From assembly GCF_014534645.1 (NCBI RefSeq), contig NZ_JACVQF010000206.1:1-61857 (forward strand): 61,857 nt of DNA, read 5' to 3'. Position numbers and translations under genes: made by a program. The notes beneath the pieces are model-generated. The model was not told the DNA's origin. It did no database searches and saw only the letters and a program-made list of their open reading frames with translations. This document shows, one piece after another, positions 56,496 to 61,857 of the stretch; position 1 is the stretch's first letter, and each line of letters starts with the position of its first letter. Origin of the DNA: Streptomyces griseicoloratus (GTDB taxonomy: Bacteria; Actinomycetota; Actinomycetes; Streptomycetales; Streptomycetaceae).

Positions 56496-59318
56496 GTGAC
56501 CGTGCGACGGGGCTTCGGGGAACCTTCCGGCGGCCGCTCCGATCTGGTCATCGGCCGGGAGGAGTCGTTCGCGGCGGCGCGTGAGCAGCTGTCCCGAGGG
56601 GGCAGCGTGCTGCTGCACGGGCCCGCCGGGATCGGCAAGTCGACCGTCCTGCGGACGCTGGCCGGCGAATACGCCCGCACGGCACGCACCGTGTTGCGCT
56701 GCTCGGCCACGGAGTCCGAGTCCCACCTTCCCTTCCTCGCCCTCGCCGACCTGCTCGGGCTGGTCCTCGACGAGGTGTCCGGCGCGCTCCCCGACGCCCA
56801 GCGCACCGCGCTGGAGTCGGCCCTCACCGGCCGCGGCGAGTCAACGCTCCAGCGCGACGGGCTCGCGCTGCGGCTGGCCGTGCTGTCCGCGCTGCGCGCG
56901 CTCGCGGCGGCCGGGCCCGTGCTCGTCGTCGCCGACGACCTGCAGTGGCTGGATCCGGCCAGCGCCGAACTCCTCGGCTTCGCCGCCCGCCGCCTGGGCG
57001 ACACGCCGGTGCGGATGCTGTGCGCGGTGCGGACCGAGGGGCCGGAGACGGAGGGTTCGGAGTACGGCCGCCATCTGCGCGCCGCCCCGCCGGACACCCG
57101 TGCGGTCCGGCTGGGCCCGCTGACCCGCGTTCAGGTGTCCGCGCTGCTCGACCACCGCGGCTACACCGGCCTGCCCCGCTCCACGGTCCGCGAGATCCAC
57201 CGCACCAGCGGCGGCAACCCGCTGTTCGCCCTGGAGCTGGGCCGGGCGCTGGCCGAGAGCCCCACCCCGCCCCGGCCGGGCGAGCCGCTGCCGGTGCCGA
57301 CCTCGCTGCGGGCCCTGGTGCTCAGCCGCCTGGAGATGCTGTCGGAGGAGGCCCGGCGCACCCTCCTGGTGGCCAGCGCCGGTGCCCGTCCCACGCCCGC
57401 CCTGCTGCACGCGGCCGGCCGGGAGAACGCCGAGGCCGAGACCGCCCGGGCGGCCGAACTCGGCCTGCTGGCGCCGGACCCGGAGGGGCCCGCCGTACGG
57501 TTCGCCCATCCGCTGATCTCGGCCGCGCTGTACGCCGAGGCGCCGGCGGCGGAGCGGCGGGCCGCGCACGCCGCGCTGTCCAGGGCGGCGTCCGACCCGA
57601 TCGAACGGGCCCGGCACCTGGCGCTGGCCACCACCGGCACCGACCCGGAGGTCGCGGCCCGGCTGGCGGAGGCGGCGGCACTGGCCCGGGACCGCGGGGC
57701 GCCGTCGGTGGCCGCCTCGCTCGGGCTGCTCGCGGCCCGGCACACCCCGGCCGGCAGCGAGCCGGGGCCGGGTGAGCACCGGCTCCAGGCCGCCGAGGAC
57801 GCGATCACCGCGGGCGAGGTGGACCTGGCCCGGGACATCGCCCGTGAGGTACTGGCCCGGGCCACCGCGCCCGGTGAGCGGGTACGGGCCTGGATGGTGG
57901 TGATCGAGGCCGCCGGGCAGGCCATCGGCGAGGTCGACGCCGTCTTCCCGCAGGCGCTGGCCGACGCGGGCGACGATCCCCGGCTGCTCGCGCTGGTCCA
58001 CTACCAGCTGGCCTGGCGCGGACTGGTGGTGCAGGGCGACTTCGCGCAGGGCCGGGAGGAGGCGGCGCACGCGGCCGGCCTCGCGGCGCGGGCCGGGGAC
58101 CGGCGCACCGAACTGCTCGCCCTCGCCTTCCAGGCGCAGGCCGAGACCCTGATGGGGCATCCGGACGCTCCGGCGACCATCCAGCGGGCGCTGAAGGAGC
58201 CGCAGGACCCACGGGTGGCCTGCCATCACAACGGGGCCGGTTCGGCCCGGTTCCGCTGGCTGGTCATGAGCGACCGGCTGGCCGAGGCCCGTACCACCGT
58301 CACGGCGCTGCTGCGCGAGGTGCGCCGGCGCGGCATGGCCGAGAGCGAGGTCCACTACCTGCGCTTCCTCGCCGAGACCGAACTGCACTCGGGGCACTGC
58401 GGCCGGGCCCTGGACCTGGCCCGGCAGAGTCTGACCCTGGCGCGGGACGCGGGCATCGGGGAGGGCGCGGGCGCGATGCAGGCCGCGCTGGCCGAGGCCG
58501 CCGGCGGTGATGTGGAGCGGGCGCTCGACCTGGCCCGGGAGGCGGTGCGGCGGGCGGAGGAGGACGGCGACGCCGTGTACCTCTCGCGCGCCCTGGCCGC
58601 GCTCGGCCACGCCCATCTGGTGGCCGGCGACTGGCGGGAGGCCGTGCGGGCGCTGCGCCGGGTGCGGGAGCTGGAGGCCGGCGCGGGCATCACCGACCCG
58701 GCGCGGGGGCGGTGGCAGGGCGACCTCGCCGAGGCGCTGGTGCGGATCGGGGAGCCGGCCGAGGCACAGGACGTCATCGACACCACGCGCGCGCACGCGC
58801 TGCGGCTGGGCCGCGAGAGCGTGCTGGCGGTGCTGGACCGGGCCGAGGCCCGGGTGCGGGCGGCGCGCGGCGAACACCGGGCGGCCGTCGCCCGGCTGAC
58901 GTCGGTGCGGGACCGGCTGGCCGGGCTGGGGTACGGCCTGGAGGAGGCGCGGGCCGCCTTCGCACTGGCGGAGCTGCGCGCGGGCCGGCCGGGGCCGGCG
59001 TCGTACGACGATGCGGCGCGGCTGTTCCGGCGCTGCCGGGCGCTGCCCTGGCTGCGGCAGGTGGACGCGGCCGTCGCGGCGCGGGCCGCCGGTCCGGCCC
59101 CGGAGCGGGCGGGCACGCCGGACGGTCTGGCGGGCCTCGCCTCGATGGAGCGTCAGGTCGCCGCGCTGGTCATGGAGGGCGCGACCAACCGGGAGATCGC
59201 CGCGCGCCTGTTCGTCAGCGTCAAGACGGTCGAGGCGACGCTGACCCGGGTCTACCGCAAGCTGGGGATCCGCTCCCGGGTGGACATCGTCCGCCTGGCG
59301 GCGGGGCGGGCCCCGTAG
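56496..59318 (+). CDS. Large ATP-binding LuxR-family regulator (LAL type)
   Basis: 940 residues. The N-terminal AAA/NACHT-like ATPase has Walker A LLHGPAGIGKSTVLRTLAG (about residues 45-60) and Walker B VLVVADDLQWLDPAS. A long helical TPR-like middle follows, then a C-terminal LuxR helix-turn-helix (LASMERQVAALVMEGATNR, EIAARLFVSVKTVEATLTRVY, KLGIRSRVDIV). The size is typical of LAL regulators of secondary metabolism or carbon use. GTG 56496 has AGGAGGGGGAG upstream. It is 90 bp after the GAF-LuxR gene on the same strand. Confidence 0.92.
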   Translation: MTVRRGFGEPSGGRSDLVIGREESFAAAREQLSRGGSVLLHGPAGIGKSTVLRTLAGEYARTARTVLRCSATESESHLPFLALADLLGLVLDEVSGALPDAQRTALESALTGRGESTLQRDGLALRLAVLSALRALAAAGPVLVVADDLQWLDPASAELLGFAARRLGDTPVRMLCAVRTEGPETEGSEYGRHLRAAPPDTRAVRLGPLTRVQVSALLDHRGYTGLPRSTVREIHRTSGGNPLFALELGRALAESPTPPRPGEPLPVPTSLRALVLSRLEMLSEEARRTLLVASAGARPTPALLHAAGRENAEAETARAAELGLLAPDPEGPAVRFAHPLISAALYAEAPAAERRAAHAALSRAASDPIERARHLALATTGTDPEVAARLAEAAALARDRGAPSVAASLGLLAARHTPAGSEPGPGEHRLQAAEDAITAGEVDLARDIAREVLARATAPGERVRAWMVVIEAAGQAIGEVDAVFPQALADAGDDPRLLALVHYQLAWRGLVVQGDFAQGREEAAHAAGLAARAGDRRTELLALAFQAQAETLMGHPDAPATIQRALKEPQDPRVACHHNGAGSARFRWLVMSDRLAEARTTVTALLREVRRRGMAESEVHYLRFLAETELHSGHCGRALDLARQSLTLARDAGIGEGAGAMQAALAEAAGGDVERALDLAREAVRRAEEDGDAVYLSRALAALGHAHLVAGDWREAVRALRRVRELEAGAGITDPARGRWQGDLAEALVRIGEPAEAQDVIDTTRAHALRLGRESVLAVLDRAEARVRAARGEHRAAVARLTSVRDRLAGLGYGLEEARAAFALAELRAGRPGPASYDDAARLFRRCRALPWLRQVDAAVAARAAGPAPERAGTPDGLAGLASMERQVAALVMEGATNREIAARLFVSVKTVEATLTRVYRKLGIRSRVDIVRLAAGRAP

Positions 59319-59611
59319 GCGGCGGTGGGACCGAGGGTTTTCCCTGCCCGGTTCCGGTAGGGGGTTCCCTCATTGGGAGGGACGGCTTCCGGGTCCTAGC
59401 GTGAGGGCGTGCCGCTCGCCCGGGCACACGGGGGTCTGTCCCGAGACCCCCGTGCTCCACCCCCCACCGCGTGACCTCCTGTTTCCCGGGCCCCACCGAA
59501 CTCCTGAGCATCCCTCAGGTGCAGTGCCGGGGGGCGTTGCGAGCCACCACGAGCGGCCCGCAGCGCCCCCTTTCCATGTGCTGCGTCCCCGCGCCCCTGC
59601 CCGTCCGGCGG
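59319..59611. other. Gap between convergent regulator and winged-helix genes
   Basis: 293 bp with no gene. A small hairpin (TCCCTC and GAGGGA arms at 59366-59382) follows the LAL stop and may terminate it. Confidence 0.45.
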
Positions 59612-60721
59612 TCACCGGCGCAGTACGGCCCCGAAACGGATGTCGTACGCGGCTCCCGGATGCAGCGCCCTCAGCATCCGCTCCCCCTCGGCGCCCACCT
59701 CCTCCCGCTGCGCGCCGGTGAGCGGGCCGAAGGGCTCCACGACCAGTGCGTCGTCGCGCAGTGCCCACACCCCGGCCACGAAACCGTCGACCAGCAGGGT
59801 GCGGTACGACTGGTTCCCCTGCGCGGTGCGGCCCCGGTACTCGGCCGGGACGACGCGGGTGCGGTCGACGTGCGAGAGGACCAGGTTGTCGAACTCCGGC
59901 AGGAAGCGCGGCGCGGCCGGGGTGTCCGGGTCGGGGCGCGGCGCGTCGGGGAGGTCGAACAGCTCCACGCCGTTCGGGTCCCGGAAGGTGACGAGCCGGG
60001 GGCGGAGGTGTTCGAAGGTCTCCCGCAGGCGGGTCAGGCCCGCCCAGGTCTGCATGTCCCTCACGGATGCCGGGCCGAAGGCGGCGAGGTAGCGCAGCAC
60101 GGCCGCCTCGGGGGCCGCGGCCGGCTCGGCGGGGCGGCCGAGCCAGTGCTCGGCGGTGGTGAGCGTGACCTGTCCGCTCCTGCCCCACAGTCCGCGCGGG
60201 GTGACCTGCACGAGCGGGAGCCGGCAGCGGGCCGCGACGGACAGGGCGCGCGGATCGGCGTCGGGCCAGTCGGCGGTCAGGGCCTCGCGCAGCTGCTTCA
60301 TGGTGCGCGGCTCCTCCTCGACCAGCTCGCGTGCGCGGGCGGCGAGCCGGTCCAGGTCGACGCCCTGGAGTCCCTTGCGGAAGTACGTCAGTTCCCGGTC
60401 GCGGGCCGGCTGCACCAGGGGGCGCAGGGTGAGGCAGTCGTCGGCGGTGTGGGTGTGGATGGTCGAGCGCAGGGTGACGATGCGGACGACGCGACGGGCG
60501 GCCATCGGCTCCGCCAGGGCGTCGGGCGTGAAGCCGTCGAGGCGGGCGGCGAGGGCGTAGTACGGCGGTTCGACGTTCTGGGCCTGGAGCCCGACGAGGT
60601 GCTCGACGGCGGCCTCGGCCGTCAGCGGGGAGCGGCGCAGCAGCAACTGGCGGGCCAGGGTGGCGCGGTTGAGGGCGCGGGTGCCGAGCACGGGCGCCGT
60701 GGTGTGGGCCTTGGGCGTCAT
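59612..60721 (-). CDS. Winged-helix DNA-binding protein, AlkX/YcaQ-like (HTH_42)
   Basis: A 369-residue protein with the family layout: ALNRATLARQLLLRRSPLTAEAAVEHLVGLQAQNVEPPYYAL (split at the Pro), RIVTLRSTIHTHTADD, a middle LAAFGPASVRDMQTWAGLTRLRE, LLPEFDNLVLSH-type sequence (RFLPEFDNLVLSHVDRTRVV) and a C-terminal GFVAGVWAL. Relatives include a DNA glycosylase for crosslinks (YcaQ/AlkX), recognised by QxQ/QxD motifs. Here LVGLQAQNVEPPYYAL carries the Q-A-Q form, so glycosylase activity is possible but unproven. ATG 60721 is chosen; a GTG at 60730 is open. Confidence 0.85.
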   Translation of the reverse strand: MTPKAHTTAPVLGTRALNRATLARQLLLRRSPLTAEAAVEHLVGLQAQNVEPPYYALAARLDGFTPDALAEPMAARRVVRIVTLRSTIHTHTADDCLTLRPLVQPARDRELTYFRKGLQGVDLDRLAARARELVEEEPRTMKQLREALTADWPDADPRALSVAARCRLPLVQVTPRGLWGRSGQVTLTTAEHWLGRPAEPAAAPEAAVLRYLAAFGPASVRDMQTWAGLTRLRETFEHLRPRLVTFRDPNGVELFDLPDAPRPDPDTPAAPRFLPEFDNLVLSHVDRTRVVPAEYRGRTAQGNQSYRTLLVDGFVAGVWALRDDALVVEPFGPLTGAQREEVGAEGERMLRALHPGAAYDIRFGAVLRR

Positions 60722-60742
60722 GCGGTGCACGGTAGCGCCGGT

Positions 60743-60807
60743 CGCGGACAGGTTCTGTCCGCGATGGCGTTCCGTCCGCGATGGCGTTCTGTCCGCGATG
60801 GCGGCAT
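60743..60807. repeat. Palindrome followed by three tandem 17-bp repeats
   Basis: CGCGGACAG-GTT-CTGTCCGCG (60743-60763) overlaps the first of three direct repeats with a 17-bp period, core GTCCGCGATGGCG at 60757, 60774 and 60791. It lies between two divergent genes, 22 bp from the winged-helix start. Confidence 0.8.
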
Positions 60808-60888
60808 GGGGCGGGTGCGGCGACAGGGAGGCGGCCCCTCCCCCTCCCCGGTGATTGCCGCCTGTCCGGCGGGGAACCCACCTGTCCT

Positions 60889-61845
60889 GTGCACGGACGA
60901 CAGCGGATTCTGGTGACCGGGTGGTTCAGCTTCCTGGACGGGGAGGCGACCGCCGGGGACGTGCTGGCGCTGCGGCGGGTGGAGGAGGTGCTGCGGGGCG
61001 CGGGGCTGGCCCACGACGTCGTGTGGAGTCCCGGGTTCCGGGCGGACGCGCTGCACTTGGAGGACGTGGACCCGGCCGCGTACTCCCACCTGGTCTTCGT
61101 GTGCGGCCCGGCGCACGGGCCGCAGGTCGAGGCGTTGCACCGGCGGTTCGCGCACTGCGCGCGGATCGCGGTCGGCGTCTCCGTCGTCGACCCCGGGTCC
61201 CCGGCCGTCACCGGCTTCGACCGGGTGCTCGCCCGGGACGCCGCCGGCCGGGAGCCGACGCCGGACCTCGCCGCCCGGGCTCCCGGGCTGCCCGCCCGTC
61301 CCGTCGTCGGGGTGGTGCTCACGCACGGTCAGCACGAGTACGGGCGGCAGCGGCGGCACGAGGAGGTCGCGGCGGCCGTGACGCGCTGGCTGGCCGGCAA
61401 GGACTGTGCACGGCTGGAGCTGGAGACCCGGCTCGACGCGCACGACTGGCGGCTGTGCGCCACGCCGGCCCAGCTGGAGGCCGTGCTGGGCCGGCTGGAC
61501 CTGGTCGTCACCGACCGGCTGCACGGGATGGTGCTGGCGCTGCGGGCCGGCACTCCGGCGCTGGCGGTGGACCCGGTCGCGGGCGGCGCGAAGGTGACGG
61601 CGCAGGCCCGCGCCTGCGGCTGGCCCGCGCTGGTGTCCGCCGAGCGGCTGGAGCCGGGGCTGCTGGACCACTGGTGGCAGTGGTGCCTGACCGGCGGACG
61701 GAACGCGGCGCGACGGATCGGCACCGGCTTCCGGGCCGCGGACGCGGCCCCGGACGGCGCGGACGAGCTGGTCGCGGCCCTGGGGCTGCGACCAGCCGTC
61801 CAGGGCCCGGACGGCGGCCACCCCGTTCCCCGTCGTGGCCGGTGA
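60889..61845 (+). CDS. Polysaccharide pyruvyltransferase-like protein
   Basis: A 318-residue protein beginning GRQRILVTGWFSFLDGEATAGDVLALRRV. It has HLVFVCGPAHGPQVEALHRRF, VVGVVLTHGQHEYGRQ and the diagnostic late motif LVVTDRLHGMVLALRAGTPALAVDP of the pyruvyltransferase (CsaB/PF04230) fold. The family transfers pyruvyl or related groups to cell-wall or exopolysaccharide sugars. GTG 60889 is used, with an in-frame GTG 24 bases downstream as alternative. No other polysaccharide genes are in view, but the window ends here. Confidence 0.8.
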   Translation: MHGRQRILVTGWFSFLDGEATAGDVLALRRVEEVLRGAGLAHDVVWSPGFRADALHLEDVDPAAYSHLVFVCGPAHGPQVEALHRRFAHCARIAVGVSVVDPGSPAVTGFDRVLARDAAGREPTPDLAARAPGLPARPVVGVVLTHGQHEYGRQRRHEEVAAAVTRWLAGKDCARLELETRLDAHDWRLCATPAQLEAVLGRLDLVVTDRLHGMVLALRAGTPALAVDPVAGGAKVTAQARACGWPALVSAERLEPGLLDHWWQWCLTGGRNAARRIGTGFRAADAAPDGADELVAALGLRPAVQGPDGGHPVPRRGR

Positions 61846-61857
61846 CGCAGGGGCACG

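Overview
The window is chromosomal DNA of a Streptomyces species. It is very GC-rich, often uses GTG starts, and carries a complete gamma-butyrolactone receptor/synthase pair next to 2-oxoacid:ferredoxin oxidoreductase and sensor-kinase genes, in the order I remember from the S. coelicolor scbR-scbA region (SCO6265 to SCO6270). About 54 protein genes are called. I see no tRNA, rRNA, insertion sequence or CRISPR array.

Layout. 1-4.7 kb: end of a korB-like gene, a soluble histidine kinase, a NAD(P)-binding reductase, an AfsA/ScbA butyrolactone synthase and the divergent ScbR receptor, with an exact-consensus autoregulatory element between the last two. 5-8.8 kb: a membrane histidine kinase, a small membrane protein, a secreted guanyl-specific ribonuclease, a RibD/DHFR-like protein and a short-chain dehydrogenase. 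9-15.7 kb: allantoicase and allantoinase diverging from an IclR-type regulator (AllR), a MobA-like nucleotidyltransferase and malate synthase. 15.7-24.4 kb is accessory: a HipA-like kinase, two divergent compact IucA/IucC siderophore synthetases, an unrecognised 512-residue protein with a Nudix partner, and a VWA protein with an overlapping membrane partner. 24.4-30.1 kb: two HxlR-type regulators next to an alanine-type aminotransferase and an MFS exporter, plus a phosphatase and a thioesterase. 30.1-45.4 kb: purine and glyoxylate catabolism (two NCS2 permeases, a deaminase, urate oxidase, HIU hydrolase, OHCU decarboxylase, hydroxypyruvate isomerase, tartronate semialdehyde reductase, catalase, glyoxylate carboligase). 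45.4-61.9 kb: an FG-GAP protein with a dead serine-protease domain, a large Tat-exported ALF-repeat protein, two overlapping acyl-CoA ligases, two LuxR-type regulators, a winged-helix protein and a pyruvyltransferase-like protein.

How it works together. Urate is converted to allantoin by urate oxidase, HIU hydrolase and OHCU decarboxylase. Allantoin goes to ureidoglycolate by allantoinase and allantoicase. Glyoxylate is then used through malate synthase, or through glyoxylate carboligase, Hyi and GlxR to glycerate. Catalase removes the peroxide made by urate oxidase. These genes are spread over 35 kb but share two operator types that I could read directly. One is a 17-bp palindrome, TTCAAC-N5-GTTGAA, at allB, malate synthase, uraD and catalase. 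The other is a 36-bp tandem site, TTCC-N7-RGAA-N6-TTCC-N7-RGAA, at allR, malate synthase, hyi, gcl and (degenerate) catalase. This two-motif regulon is the most striking signal in the window. The compact siderophore synthetase pair, the ALF-repeat protein and the 512-residue/Nudix pair are the best candidates for undescribed systems.
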